Notes: generated by a model not told the origin, from the sequence alone. A DNA stretch of 44,114 nucleotides from Corynebacterium otitidis ATCC 51513 (GCF_000296405.1 NZ_JH815192.1:243607-287720), one strand, 5' to 3'; shown: positions 35,223-44,010, counted from the first letter of the stretch. Program-made: numbers and translations.

Positions 35223-36089
35223 CTAGCGGCGGTTGTCCGGCGCGGAGGAGGGCGACTCCTCGAGCTCCTCGAGCTGGTTCTCGAGGAGGGTCTTCAGGCG
35301 GGTGCGGTACTCGCGCTCGAAGGTGCGCAGCTCCGCGATGCGGGACTCGAGAGCGGACTGCTGCTGGCGCACGGTCGCCATGATCTCGGAGTGCTTGCGC
35401 TCGGCGTCGTCCTTGAGGTCCTGGGCCTGGCGCTCGGCGTCGGAGACCGCCTTGTCGGCGCGCTGCTGCGCCTCGGAGACGAGACGGTCGGACTCGCTCT
35501 GCGCGTCGCGCACCAGCGAGTCGGCGCGCTGCTCGGCGTCGGTGACCTGGCGCTCGGCGGACTGGCGGGCCTCCTCGAGGAGGGAGCGGGACTCCTCCTC
35601 GGCCTCGCGGGTGACGCGGTCGGCCATCTCCTGGGCCATGCCGAGCACCTTCGCGGCCTGGACGTTCGGCTCGGAGGAGGGGGCGGCGTTCGCGGCGGCC
35701 GCGCCGGCGGCGGCCTGGCTCGCGCCCTGGGTGGATGCGGCGGACTTCGCGTTGTCGGCCTCCTCGCGGGCGGAGCGGGCGTCGGCCTCGGCCTTCTCCT
35801 GGGCGCGGCGCGCGGACTGGAGCTGCTGCTCGTACTCGCCGCGCACCTGCTCCTCGATCTCGCGGCGCAGCTGCGCCTCGTCGACCTCGGGCGCCGCGGC
35901 AGAGCCCGCCGCGGGGGCCTGGGACGCGCCCGAGCCCGAGCGGAGCTCCTCGTTCTCCTCCTGAAGCTGAGTGAGGGTGTCCTCAACGAGATCGAGGAAC
36001 TGGTCCACTTCGTCCTCGTTGTAGCCCCGCTTGCCGATCGGGGGCTTACTGAACGCGACATTGTGGACGTCGGCTGGCGTAAGCGGCAT
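35223..36089 (-). CDS. divIVA: DivIVA/Wag31 polar growth scaffold
   Basis: DivIVA (Wag31) binds curved membrane at the cell poles and directs polar peptidoglycan synthesis in Corynebacteriales. The 288 residues start with the membrane-binding domain [20 protein letters not shown] followed by [19 protein letters not shown] and coiled coil. A low-complexity Ala/Ser/Gln region (about 55-75 and 118-140) precedes a long second coiled coil with repeating [19 protein letters not shown] units. [11 protein letters not shown] tail ends the protein. ATG 36089 is preceded by GAAGGGA at 6 nt; an upstream ATG at 36095 would add two residues. It lies alone between two hairpin-rich gaps, consistent with separate, strong expression. 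Confidence 0.96.
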   Translation of the reverse strand: MPLTPADVHNVAFSKPPIGKRGYNEDEVDQFLDLVEDTLTQLQEENEELRSGSGASQAPAAGSAAAPEVDEAQLRREIEEQVRGEYEQQLQSARRAQEKAEADARSAREEADNAKSAASTQGASQAAAGAAAANAAPSSEPNVQAAKVLGMAQEMADRVTREAEEESRSLLEEARQSAERQVTDAEQRADSLVRDAQSESDRLVSEAQQRADKAVSDAERQAQDLKDDAERKHSEIMATVRQQQSALESRIAELRTFEREYRTRLKTLLENQLEELEESPSSAPDNRR

Positions 36090-36594
36090 TAGCATTCCCT
36101 TCGAATTGTTTGCCCCATATCCGGGTCCGGTCTGTACGAGTATCGAACACGCGCCATGTGGGCCGTCTCGCGGCGTCGCCGGGAGGAACTCTTCCGTCCT
36201 CCCTCGGCCGCTCGTCAGGCCGTCACGGTGGACGAGACGAACAGTATCGTGAACACAGGGTACCTATATTCTCTTGCTGCTGGCAGCGAACCGGCCCGCG
36301 TGTCGAGGCTCTTTACCAAATTAAAGAGCCCCTCCGAGCGCCGGCCCGGCCGCGGGGGCCGGCGCCGTTGGACTCCCGGGCGCCCGCTGCCCGCCCCGCC
36401 GGGGCGTCGGGCCGGGGCCGCGCCGTGTGGCTTTCAGGCCGTCTCGCCTCGCGGCGAGGTGGGCGCGGGCCCTCCCCTACCAGAGGATTGTACTCCCCAG
36501 CTTTCACTAGTGTATACGCGGTTACACTCCAGGCACCCTCCACCCCAGCCGCAGCGCGCGCCCCGCGCGGACCGGAGTCCACCGCCCCGGGCGC
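36090..36594 (-). promoter_or_regulatory. divIVA upstream region with adjacent inverted repeats
   Basis: This 505-nt gap has no supported gene. It holds a perfect hairpin GGCTCTTT-N8-AAAGAGCC (36307-36330) next to another, GCGCCGGCCC-N8-GGGCCGGCGC (36338-36365). A separate dyad AGTGTA-N8-TACACT lies at 36509-36528. An AT-richer patch around 36240-36275 probably includes the divIVA promoter. The hairpins could end yggT transcription; the dyad could be an operator. Confidence 0.45.
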
Positions 36595-36885
36595 CTAGAT
36601 GAGGATCGCCGTGACGATGAGGGTGAGGACCTGGAGGATGAAGAACAGCACGAGCACGCTCAGGTCGAGCGCGACGTTGCCCAGGTTCAGCGGCGGGATG
36701 ACCCGCCGAAGCAGCCGCACCGGCGGGTCGGTGACGACGAAGATCGGCTCGGCGATGACGATGACCCAACGCGGCGGGCGCGGGTTGCGCCCGAAGCTGA
36801 AAATCATCTCGAAGATGATCCGCGCGATCAGCAGGAGGGTGTAGACCCGCAGGACGATGAGAAGGACCTCTCCGATAACGCTCAC
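36595..36885 (-). CDS. yggT: YggT-family membrane protein
   Basis: A 96-residue protein with two hydrophobic segments at the ends (GEVLLIVLRVYTLLLIARII and LDLSVLVLFFILQVLTLIVT) and the family loop PLNLGNVALDL preceded by DPPVRLLRRVIPP. YggT proteins sit in the division cluster between sepF and divIVA in most Gram-positive bacteria; the exact role is unknown, with proposed links to osmotic stress and division. Translation begins at GTG 36885, and TAGGGT lies 8 nt upstream, suggesting its own leaderless transcript besides read-through from sepF. Confidence 0.92.
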   Translation of the reverse strand: MSVIGEVLLIVLRVYTLLLIARIIFEMIFSFGRNPRPPRWVIVIAEPIFVVTDPPVRLLRRVIPPLNLGNVALDLSVLVLFFILQVLTLIVTAILI

Positions 36886-36893
36886 GGTCCCTC

Positions 36894-36899
36894 ACCCTA
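36894..36899 (-). promoter_or_regulatory. -10 box of leaderless yggT
   Basis: Minus-strand TAGGGT lies 8 nt before GTG 36885, the same spacing as for nfeD. Confidence 0.45.
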
Positions 36900-36945
36900 C
36901 CGATAGTTTCGCCCCGGCCCCGAACCCGGGGCTTCAGCGACGCGA

Positions 36946-36972
36946 GCGCCCCTCGCGTTTCGCGAGGGGCGC
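36946..36972 (-). terminator. perfect 12-bp hairpin in sepF-yggT gap
   Basis: GCGCCCCTCGCG and CGCGAGGGGCGC pair perfectly around a 3-nt loop, 26 nt past the sepF stop. No T-run follows, so it may be a terminator, a partial terminator or an mRNA end protector. Confidence 0.55.
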
Positions 36973-36997
36973 GGCCTTCCGGAATAAGGTTCCGGGT

Positions 36998-37456
36998 TTA
37001 GAGGGAGCGCAGGGCGCGCTCGACGGCCTCGTCGTCGACGATGGCGTCGGCCGGGACGATGCGGAACACGCGCGGGCGCATCTTCTGCATGCCCGCGTGC
37101 AGCGCGAAGCACGCGCCGGCGGCGAAGTCGATGATGCGCTTGGCCTCGTCGTGCGGCATCCCGGAGAGGTCGAAGACGACGACCTCGCCGCGGCGCACGG
37201 GCTCGCCGACGCGGGTGGCCTCGGCATACGAGGTCACGGCGACGGCGCGCACCCGGCTGGGCGCGGCGTAGTCGGGCTCGAAGGAGCGGGACTCGCGGCG
37301 CTCGGGGCGGCGGCGCTCGTCCTCGAAGGAGCCGCGCTCGCGCTCGGGGGCGCGGCCGCGCTCCTCGTAGCGCTCGTCGTCGAAGTACTCGTCCTCGGGC
37401 ACGTCCTCGAGCGGCGCGAGCCCGAAGAACTCCTTGGTCTTCGTGATGATCGACAT
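36998..37456 (-). CDS. sepF: cell division protein SepF
   Basis: SepF anchors FtsZ to the membrane in actinobacteria, which lack FtsA. The 152 residues start with the amphipathic membrane helix MSIITKTKEFFGLAPLED and a long acidic/Arg-rich linker (about 20-65). The dimeric core domain (about 68-150) follows, with GEVVVFDLSGMPHDEAKRII, DFAAGACFALHAGMQKMRPR and VFRIVPADAIVDD. ATG 37456 has AGGAAGG 5 nt upstream. It lies between yggS and yggT, and binds the C-terminal peptide of FtsZ encoded nearby. Confidence 0.95.
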   Translation of the reverse strand: MSIITKTKEFFGLAPLEDVPEDEYFDDERYEERGRAPERERGSFEDERRRPERRESRSFEPDYAAPSRVRAVAVTSYAEATRVGEPVRRGEVVVFDLSGMPHDEAKRIIDFAAGACFALHAGMQKMRPRVFRIVPADAIVDDEAVERALRSL

Positions 37457-37542
37457 GGTGGCCTTCCTGTTTCGCTCCCGGGCGTCGTGGTTGCTTAGCT
37501 CCCGCGGGCTCTCTCCGCGGGGCGGTCTTGGGGCTTGACCCC

Positions 37543-38322
37543 CTAGGCTACGGGGCGCGGCCCGAAGATCGCGGTACCGACACGCACGATGTCGCTGCCC
37601 GCCGCGATCGCCTCCGTGAGATCGGCGGTCATCCCCGCCGAGAGCACGAGGTTTCGCCCGAGGCGCTCGCCCTCGCGGTCGGCGATCGCGCGGGCGCGGT
37701 CGAAGACCTCCTTCGGGTCGGAATCGAGCGGCGGCACGCACATCACGCCCGCGGCGGCGAGGTGCTCGGCCGCCTCGAGCGCGTCGAGCACCGCGGGGAG
37801 GTCCTCCTCGGTAGCACCCCCGCGGGAGGTGTCCCCGTCCGCGCTGAGCTGCACGAGGCAGGGAACGACCCCGTCGGCGGCGAAGGGGCCGAGCGCCCCG
37901 CCGGGCGCGGTGGCGCTCCGGTCGCCGCGCTCGAGGGCGAGGGCGACGCCGTGGTCGAGCTTCTCCGCGAGCCGCACCGAGTCGACGGAGTGGACGGCCG
38001 CGGCCCAGCGGGCCACGGAGTTGGCCTTCTTCGTCTGGATCTGGCCGATCATGTGGAACGCCGCCTCGGGCACCTCGGCGGCCTTGTCGCGGGCCTCCTG
38101 GTCGCGGTTCTCCCCGAGGTCCGTGACCCCGAGCCGCGTGATGGCCCGGGCTGCGGCGGCGGGGTGGAACTTCGAGACCGGCAGCAGGTCGACGCCGCCC
38201 GGCTCGCGGCCGGCGGCGCGCTCGGCATCGGCGATCTCGGCGCGGACGCTCTCGAGCCGCGCGCTCAGCGCGGCCTCGTCGACGGCCTCTCGGTCCTCGG
38301 GCTCTCGGTTGGTCTCGGGCAT
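37543..38322 (-). CDS. yggS: YggS-family PLP homeostasis protein
   Basis: YggS/PROSC proteins bind pyridoxal phosphate and balance vitamin B6 and amino-acid pools; they lack known enzyme activity. In 259 residues the PLP lysine is in VDLLPVSKFHPAAAARAI. GVTDLGENRDQEARDKAAEV, FHMIGQIQTKKAN and the phosphate-binding end SAGMTADLTEAIAAGSDIVR and VGTAIFGPRP are typical. A segment near residues 135-160 is longer than in many homologues. GGAAGG lies before ATG 38322. It sits between pgeF and sepF as in other actinobacteria. Confidence 0.95.
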   Translation of the reverse strand: MPETNREPEDREAVDEAALSARLESVRAEIADAERAAGREPGGVDLLPVSKFHPAAAARAITRLGVTDLGENRDQEARDKAAEVPEAAFHMIGQIQTKKANSVARWAAAVHSVDSVRLAEKLDHGVALALERGDRSATAPGGALGPFAADGVVPCLVQLSADGDTSRGGATEEDLPAVLDALEAAEHLAAAGVMCVPPLDSDPKEVFDRARAIADREGERLGRNLVLSAGMTADLTEAIAAGSDIVRVGTAIFGPRPVA

Positions 38323-38384
38323 CGGTGGTGGTCCTTCCGCGGGTTGCTGCTGTATCCGGTTTCGGAGTCCTTATTGGTTTTTGC

Positions 38385-39113
38385 TTAGGCGCCGGTGAGC
38401 CACACGACGCCGGCCTGCCGACCGGTTTCGCCCTCCCTGCGGTGGGAGAAGAGCGACTCGGTGGCAATGGTGTCGACTCTGCTGCGCTGGATCGCCTCGA
38501 CGCCCAAGCCCCGCAGCTGCCGCTCGAGGCCGGCGCGCAGGTCGAGCCCCGGGGTGCCCTTGCACGTCTCGCAGCGGGAGCCCGGGAGCCTCGCCTCGAC
38601 GTCGGCGGCCATGTCTGCGGGCACCTCGTAGCTCTCCCCGCCGGCTGCGGGCCCGAGCTGCGCGAGGATGTTCTCGGGCTTCGCGCCGAGCTCGACCATC
38701 TGCTCGACGGTGCGCGCGACGATCCCGTTTCTCGCGCCGAGCCGCCCGGCGTGGGCGGCGGCGACGACCCCGGCAGCAGCGTCGGCGAGGAGCACCGGCA
38801 CGCAGTCGGCGACGAGCACCGCGAGCGCGAGCCTGGGCGTCGTCGTGACGAGCGCGTCGGTGGCGGGCACGGGCCCGTCGTGGGGCCCGTCGACGACGGT
38901 GACGGTCGGCGAATGGATCTGCTCCATCCACACGAGCCGCCCCTCCTCTAAGCCGATGACCTCGGCGAGGCGGGCGCGGTTGCGCTCGACGGCGTCCGGG
39001 TCGTCGCCGACGTGCGCGGCGAGGTTGAACGAGTCATAAGCGCCGGCGGAGTGCCCGCCGGCGCGGCTGGTGAACACGCTGCGCACGGGGCGCTTCTCGG
39101 TGGGGGCGGACAT
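38385..39113 (-). CDS. pgeF: PgeF/YfiH (laccase-domain) protein
   Basis: The YfiH/YlmD family has purine nucleoside phosphorylase/deaminase activity in studied members, and E. coli PgeF prevents wrong L-Ser incorporation in peptidoglycan stems. The 242 residues show the zinc triad: His in WMEQIHSPTVTVVDG, Cys in LAVLVADCVPVLLAD and His in VVAAAHAGRLGARNGI. A Cys pair in RCETCKGTPGLDLRAGLERQ may form a further site. ATG 39113 was chosen because TATGCT lies 7 nt upstream and no ribosome site is seen. It lies between ftsZ and yggS. Confidence 0.93.
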   Translation of the reverse strand: MSAPTEKRPVRSVFTSRAGGHSAGAYDSFNLAAHVGDDPDAVERNRARLAEVIGLEEGRLVWMEQIHSPTVTVVDGPHDGPVPATDALVTTTPRLALAVLVADCVPVLLADAAAGVVAAAHAGRLGARNGIVARTVEQMVELGAKPENILAQLGPAAGGESYEVPADMAADVEARLPGSRCETCKGTPGLDLRAGLERQLRGLGVEAIQRSRVDTIATESLFSHRREGETGRQAGVVWLTGA

Positions 39114-39120
39114 GGTCCCC

Positions 39121-39126
39121 AGCATA
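39121..39126 (-). promoter_or_regulatory. -10 box of leaderless pgeF
   Basis: Minus-strand TATGCT lies 7 nt before ATG 39113. It overlaps an alternative in-frame ATG at 39125, which argues against that start. Confidence 0.5.
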
Positions 39127-39230
39127 GCGCCGCCGGCCGGGGTCACTCCCCCGGCCGGCGGCGGTGGGCGCTGGATTCACGACCGTGTACTGGCCGGCCC
39201 GCGGCGCCCGCGCGGGCTCGTTATCGGGCT

Positions 39231-40457
39231 CTACAGGAAGCCCGGCACGTCGAGGTCGTCGTCGCCGTCGTCGCGGCGCGCGCGGCGCGGCGGCTGGCCG
39301 TAGTCCTCGCGGCGGGAGCGGCGCGGCTCCTCGCGCCGACCGGGGGAGGTGAACAGCCCGTCGCCGCGGCGCGGCTCGGCGGGGCGCTCCTCCTCGAGGC
39401 GGTGGCGCGGCTCGGGATCGCGCTCCTCGGAGACCTCGCGGGCGTCGAAAAGGCTGCCGCGGGGCGACTCGGGCTGGGTGGGCTGGCCGTCCTCGGCGGG
39501 CACGGCGTTGCCCTCCGCGTCGAAGCCGGTGGCGATGATCGTGACGCGCACCTCGTCGCCGAGGTTGTCGTCGACGATGGTGCCGAAGATGAGGTTGACG
39601 TCCTCGTCGGCCTTCTCCTCGACCATGGAGGCGGCCTCGTTGACCTCCATGAGGCCCAGGTCGGAGCCGCCCGCGACGGAGAAGAGCACCCCGGTCGCGC
39701 CCTCCATCGTGGACTCGAGCAGCGGGGAGTTGATGGCCTGCTCAGCGGCGGACATGACCCGGTCCTCCCCGGAGGCGGTGCCCACGCCCATGAGCGCGGA
39801 GCCGGCCTCCGCCATGACGGAGCGCACGTCCGCGAAGTCGACGTTGATCACACCCGGGGTGGTGATGAGGTCGGTGATGCCCTGCACGCCGTTGTGGAGG
39901 ACGGCGTCGGCGGCGCGGAACGCCTCCATCATCGAGATCTTCTCGTCGCCCAGCTGGAGCAGCCGGTCGTTGGGGATGACGATGACGGTGTCGCAGACCT
40001 CCTTGAGCTTGTCGATGCCGTTCTCGGCGTTGCGGGTGCGCCGGCGGCCCTCGAACTTGAACGGGCGGGTCACGACGCCGATGGTGAGCGCGCCCATCTT
40101 CTTCGCAATCCCCGCGACAACCGGGGCGGCGCCCGTGCCGGTACCGCCGCCCTCCCCGGCGGTGACGAAGACCATGTCCGCGCCCTTCAAGGACTCCTCG
40201 ATCTCCGACTTGTTGTCCTCGGCGGAGGCCTCGCCGACGTCGGGGTTCGCGCCGGCGCCCAGCCCGCGGGTGGCCTCGCGGCCGATGTCGAGCTTGACGT
40301 CCGCGTCGGAGAACATCAGGGCCTGCGAGTCGGTGTTCACCGCGATGAACTCGACACCCTTGAGGCCCTCCTCGATCATCCGGTTCACCGCGTTGACGCC
40401 GCCGCCGCCGACGCCGACCACCTTGATGACGGCGAGGTAGTTGTTCGGAGAGGTCAT
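39231..40457 (-). CDS. ftsZ: cell division GTPase FtsZ
   Basis: FtsZ polymerises into the division ring. The 408 residues begin [20 protein letters not shown]. The tubulin signature lies in [19 protein letters not shown] and the T7 synergy loop in [20 protein letters not shown]. The C-terminal linker (about 320-395) is Arg/Glu/Pro-rich, and the final peptide [10 protein letters not shown] is the site bound by SepF and FtsW in this group. ATG 40457 starts the protein directly at the GTPase domain. The 267-nt gap to ftsQ probably contains promoters, as in other corynebacteria. Confidence 0.97.
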   Translation of the reverse strand: MTSPNNYLAVIKVVGVGGGGVNAVNRMIEEGLKGVEFIAVNTDSQALMFSDADVKLDIGREATRGLGAGANPDVGEASAEDNKSEIEESLKGADMVFVTAGEGGGTGTGAAPVVAGIAKKMGALTIGVVTRPFKFEGRRRTRNAENGIDKLKEVCDTVIVIPNDRLLQLGDEKISMMEAFRAADAVLHNGVQGITDLITTPGVINVDFADVRSVMAEAGSALMGVGTASGEDRVMSAAEQAINSPLLESTMEGATGVLFSVAGGSDLGLMEVNEAASMVEEKADEDVNLIFGTIVDDNLGDEVRVTIIATGFDAEGNAVPAEDGQPTQPESPRGSLFDAREVSEERDPEPRHRLEEERPAEPRRGDGLFTSPGRREEPRRSRREDYGQPPRRARRDDGDDDLDVPGFL

Positions 40458-40724
40458 GCTGGGTTCTCTCGCCTTCCCTTGACTGCGTTTATCGGTTCGT
40501 TCTTAGTGTTGCGTCGCCGCCCGGCCCGGCGGCCCCGCTAAAGCCCGGGGCCGCCCGCGCCGCGCCCGGGCCCACGCGGCGGGCCGGGTATGGCCGTATC
40601 GCGTATCGCCATCCATAGTGCGCGACGCCGGGCCCGCCGCGGGAGATATCCCCCGCGGCGTGTCGGACCTTAAAGCCCTACTTGAGCCCGTCGGCGCTGG
40701 TCGCGGGCCCGCGGCCGGGCCGGG
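40458..40724 (-). promoter_or_regulatory. ftsQ-ftsZ intergenic control region
   Basis: This gap has no gene. It holds a near-perfect 26-bp palindrome (CGCCGCGGG arm, 40635-40660) and a perfect 9-bp hairpin GCGGCCCCG-N8-CGGGGCCGC (40529-40554). On the minus strand, an AT-richer stretch around 40595-40620 includes TATGGA and repeated GCGATAC (direct repeat) that may be ftsZ promoter sites. Confidence 0.45.
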
Positions 40725-41399
40725 CTACTCGGGCTGCTCCTCGGGCGGCGGGCCCGCCTCCCCGATGCGGGAGACGAGCTCCGGGTTGGAGATGTCCCAC
40801 CGCTCGCCGGGCTGGGCGAGCACGACCCGTAGCGCGCGTGCCTTCTTGCCGTTGTCCTCCGAGGCGCCCCAGAAGACCTCCCGGCCGTCGTGGGTGCCGA
40901 GCAGGATCTCCGCGGACGAGGGCGCCTCGGCGAAGGCGACCTGGCCGCGGGTCTCCGGGTCGATCTCTGCGAGCGCCTCGACGACGGCGCGCCTGGCGTC
41001 CTCGCCCGCCTCGCCGCGCAGCTCGACCGCGCCCTCGGGCGGCTCGCCGGTGGCGAAGGTCTCGCCCTCGGCGTCGATGAGCTCGTCGCCCGCGTGCGCG
41101 ACGGCGACGTGCTCGACGAGCTCGAGACGCACCGTGGACGGCAGGCTGCGCGAGACGCTCGCCTCCTCCACCCAATCGAGCTCCGCGAGCCGGCGCGCGG
41201 CCTCGGTGGTGTCGACGCGCACGATGTTCATGCCCTCGCGCACGCCGCTCGCCTCGACGGCCTCGTCCGCGGAGACCTGAGCGTTGCCCTCGACCTCGAC
41301 GGCCTTGACCGTCATGACGGGCGCGAAGTACACGAGCGCGCCGAGCGCGGCGAGGATCGCGAGCAGCCCGCAGACGACGGCGACGACGGTGCGCTTCAT
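40725..41399 (-). CDS. ftsQ: cell division protein FtsQ
   Basis: FtsQ is a bitopic divisome protein linking FtsB/L to the ring. The 224 residues have a very short cytoplasmic N-terminus (MKRT) and one helix (VVAVVCGLLAILAALGALVY). The POTRA domain (about 30-97; VKAVEVEGNAQVSADEAVEA, ARRLAELDWVEEASVSRSLP) and the FtsQ/DivIB domain follow, ending in an acidic tail. It begins 4 nt after the MurC domain stops, so translation is coupled to the murG-murC frame. A shorter cytoplasmic tail than in E. coli is normal for actinobacteria. Confidence 0.93.
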   Translation of the reverse strand: MKRTVVAVVCGLLAILAALGALVYFAPVMTVKAVEVEGNAQVSADEAVEASGVREGMNIVRVDTTEAARRLAELDWVEEASVSRSLPSTVRLELVEHVAVAHAGDELIDAEGETFATGEPPEGAVELRGEAGEDARRAVVEALAEIDPETRGQVAFAEAPSSAEILLGTHDGREVFWGASEDNGKKARALRVVLAQPGERWDISNPELVSRIGEAGPPPEEQPE

Positions 41400-41403
41400 G
41401 GCC

Positions 41404-44010
41404 CTAGCCCCGCCCCTCGAGCGCCTCGAGGATCGGCGCGGCGAGTCTCGTCACCGAGCCCGCGCCCATGGTGAGAACGACGTCGCGCCCCCCGACCCGC
41501 GCCGCGACGGTCTCGGCGGCGCGGTCGAAGTCCGGCTCGAAGACGACGGGGGTCTCCGGGTGGCGGGACTCGACTAAGTCGGTGATGGTCTTGCCGCTGA
41601 TACCCTCGACCGGCTTCTCGCGGGCGCCGAAGACGTCGAGGACGACGAGCTCGTCCGCCGCGGCGAGCGCGTCGGCGAAGGCCTCGGCGAACTCGCGGGT
41701 GCGGGAGTAGAGGTGCGGCTGGAAGCAGCACACGACCTTCGCGCCGCGGCGGGCGGCCTGCTCGCGCGCCGCCGCGAGCACCGCGGCGACCTCCGTGGGG
41801 TGGTGGGCGTAGTCGTCGACGACGGTCGCGCCGTCGGCCGGGCCGCCGCCCACCGTGCCGCGCACGTCGAAGCGGCGGCGCACCCCCTCGTACTCGGTGA
41901 GCCCGGCGACCAGCGGGGCGGTGCAGCCCCCTGCGAGCCGGCCCGCGACGAGCGCCGCGAGCGCGTTGAGCGCCATGTGCGTGCCCGGTACCCGCAGAGC
42001 GAGCTCGAGGGGCTCCTCCCCGGCGCCCTCGGCGGCGGGCCCCAGCAGGGCGACCGTCACCCGGCTGCCCGTGGCGGTCGCCTCGACGGAGTCGATGCGC
42101 CCGGCGGCGGGGATGCCGGGGTTCGCCTCGATCGCCTCGGCGGTGCCGTAGGCCGCGACCGACACCCCGCGGGCGCGGGCCCGCCCGGCGAGGGCGGCGG
42201 CGCCCGGGTCGTCGAGGCAGGCCACGAGGTGCCCGCCGGGGGTGATCGTCTCGACGAAGCGGTCGAAGACCTCGACGTACTTCTCCTTCGTGCCGAAGAA
42301 GTCGAGGTGGTCGGGCTCGACGGTGGTCACCACCGCGATGTCGGGCCGGTAACACAGAAGCGAGGCGTCCGACTCGTCGGCCTCGGCGACGAACGCCTCG
42401 CCGGCGTCGTTTCCGGCGCCCTCCCCGCCGTTGGTGAGCCGCCCGCCGATCGCGAAGGAGGGGCGAAGGCCGGCGCGGCGAAACGCCGTGACCGCCATCG
42501 ACGTCGTCGAGGTCTTGCCGTGGGTGCCGGCGATGAGCACCTGGCGGTGGCCTCGCATGAGCTCGGCTAAGAGCTCGGAGCGGCGGATGACGGGGATGCC
42601 GCGCTTTCGCGCCTCGACGAGCTCGGGGTTGTCCTCGGGGATCGCCTTGAACGACGTGACCACCACGGTGGGCGCGGCGCCGGAGAGCTCGAGGTTGTCG
42701 GCGTCGTGCTCGGCGGCGACGAGCGCGCCCGCCTCCTTCAGGGAGTCGATGGTCTCGCCGGTGGCGGGGTCCGAGCCGGAGACCGCCGAGCCGCGCGCGA
42801 GCAGGATGTGCGCGAGCCCCGACATGCCGGCCCCGCCGATGCCGACCATGTGCACACGGCTCAAGTCCACGCGCCCCTCGTCGGCCGCCTCCTCGGGGAG
42901 TCGGCCGGCCTTCCTCGCGTCCTCGACGACGCGGGTGGCGATCGCGAGCGCCGCGGAGCCGTCGGCCTCGCGGCTGGCGGCCTTCTTCATGCGCCCGTAG
43001 CGCGCGGCGTCCTGGGTGAGCTGGAGGACGTGCTCGGAAAGGGTCGTCGGGTCGAGCTCGGCGTCGTCGATAAGCTCCGCGGCGCCGGCCTCGACGGCGG
43101 GCGCGGCGTTGAGGCCCTGCTCGCCGTTGCCGTGCGGCAGCGGCACGTAGAGCGCCGGCAGCCCGGCGGCCGTGACCTCGGCGACGGTCATGGCGCCGCA
43201 ACGGCACACCACGAGGTCCGCGATGCCGTAGGCGGCCTGCATGTCCTCGATATAGGGCACCGGCACGTAGCCCTCGCGGGGTTCGGGCGCCTCGTTCTTC
43301 TTGCCGTAGGCGTGGAGCACCTGGACGCCCGCGCCGAGTATCGCGTCCAGCGCCCCGGCGAGCGCGGTGTTGATAGAGCGGGCCCCCTGGGAGCCGCCGG
43401 TGACGAGCACGGTGGCCTTCGCCGGGTCGAGCGGCCAGAGCTCCCCGCCGCGGCGCGCCGCCGCGGCCCTGACCGAGCGGTCGGCGAGCTCCTCGCGGAT
43501 GGGGATGCCCACCCGCTCGCCGTCGATGCCGCAGCCGTCAATGGCGGTGAAGCCGGTGCCGCCGAGCCGCATGCCGAGCTTGTTGGCGATGCCCGCCTTG
43601 GCGTTGGCCTCGTGCACGTAGATCGCCACACCCTCGCGCCTGGCGGCGAGGTACGCGGGCGCGGCGACGTAGCCGCCGAAGCCCACGACCGCGTCGGCCT
43701 CGACGTCGCGCAGCACCTTGCGGGCCTGGGTCACCGCGCGGCCGACCTTCGCCGGCAGGGTGAAGAGCTTGAGCGAGGGCTTGCGCGGCACGGGCACCGG
43801 GTCGATGAGCCGAAGGTCGACGCCGCGGGCGGGCACGATGTCGCGCTCAAGCCCGCGGGTCGTGCCGAGCGCGGTGACCCGGGCTCGGAAGCGGCGCTCG
43901 AGGGCCTCGGCGACGGCGAGCGCCGGCTCGATGTGCCCCGCGGTTCCCCCTCCGGCGACCACCACGGACAGCAGGCGCGTCGATGAAGCTGCACGGGACG
44001 TATTCGGCAT
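41404..44010 (-). CDS. murG-murC: MurG-MurC fusion: UDP-GlcNAc transferase plus UDP-MurNAc-L-alanine ligase
   Basis: One open frame of 868 codons encodes two complete lipid-II enzymes. Residues 1-370 are MurG: VVVAGGGTAGHIEPALAVAE, VHEANAKAGIANKLG, VTGGSQGARSIN and CRCGAMTVAEVTAAGLPALY. MurG adds GlcNAc to lipid I at the inner membrane. Residues 381-868 are MurC: VDLSRVHMVGIGGAGMSGLA, the ATP loop LIAGTHGKTSTTS, EADESDASLL, VDDYAHHPTEVAAVL and VLTMGAGSVTRLA. MurC joins L-Ala to UDP-MurNAc. No stop or frame change lies between; the joint is EEAADEG. In related genomes these are two adjacent genes. An internal GTG at 42870 with GAGGGG three nt before it might also give free MurC. A sequencing error removing a stop is the main alternative. 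Confidence 0.93.
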   Translation of the reverse strand: MPNTSRAASSTRLLSVVVAGGGTAGHIEPALAVAEALERRFRARVTALGTTRGLERDIVPARGVDLRLIDPVPVPRKPSLKLFTLPAKVGRAVTQARKVLRDVEADAVVGFGGYVAAPAYLAARREGVAIYVHEANAKAGIANKLGMRLGGTGFTAIDGCGIDGERVGIPIREELADRSVRAAAARRGGELWPLDPAKATVLVTGGSQGARSINTALAGALDAILGAGVQVLHAYGKKNEAPEPREGYVPVPYIEDMQAAYGIADLVVCRCGAMTVAEVTAAGLPALYVPLPHGNGEQGLNAAPAVEAGAAELIDDAELDPTTLSEHVLQLTQDAARYGRMKKAASREADGSAALAIATRVVEDARKAGRLPEEAADEGRVDLSRVHMVGIGGAGMSGLAHILLARGSAVSGSDPATGETIDSLKEAGALVAAEHDADNLELSGAAPTVVVTSFKAIPEDNPELVEARKRGIPVIRRSELLAELMRGHRQVLIAGTHGKTSTTSMAVTAFRRAGLRPSFAIGGRLTNGGEGAGNDAGEAFVAEADESDASLLCYRPDIAVVTTVEPDHLDFFGTKEKYVEVFDRFVETITPGGHLVACLDDPGAAALAGRARARGVSVAAYGTAEAIEANPGIPAAGRIDSVEATATGSRVTVALLGPAAEGAGEEPLELALRVPGTHMALNALAALVAGRLAGGCTAPLVAGLTEYEGVRRRFDVRGTVGGGPADGATVVDDYAHHPTEVAAVLAAAREQAARRGAKVVCCFQPHLYSRTREFAEAFADALAAADELVVLDVFGAREKPVEGISGKTITDLVESRHPETPVVFEPDFDRAAETVAARVGGRDVVLTMGAGSVTRLAAPILEALEGRG

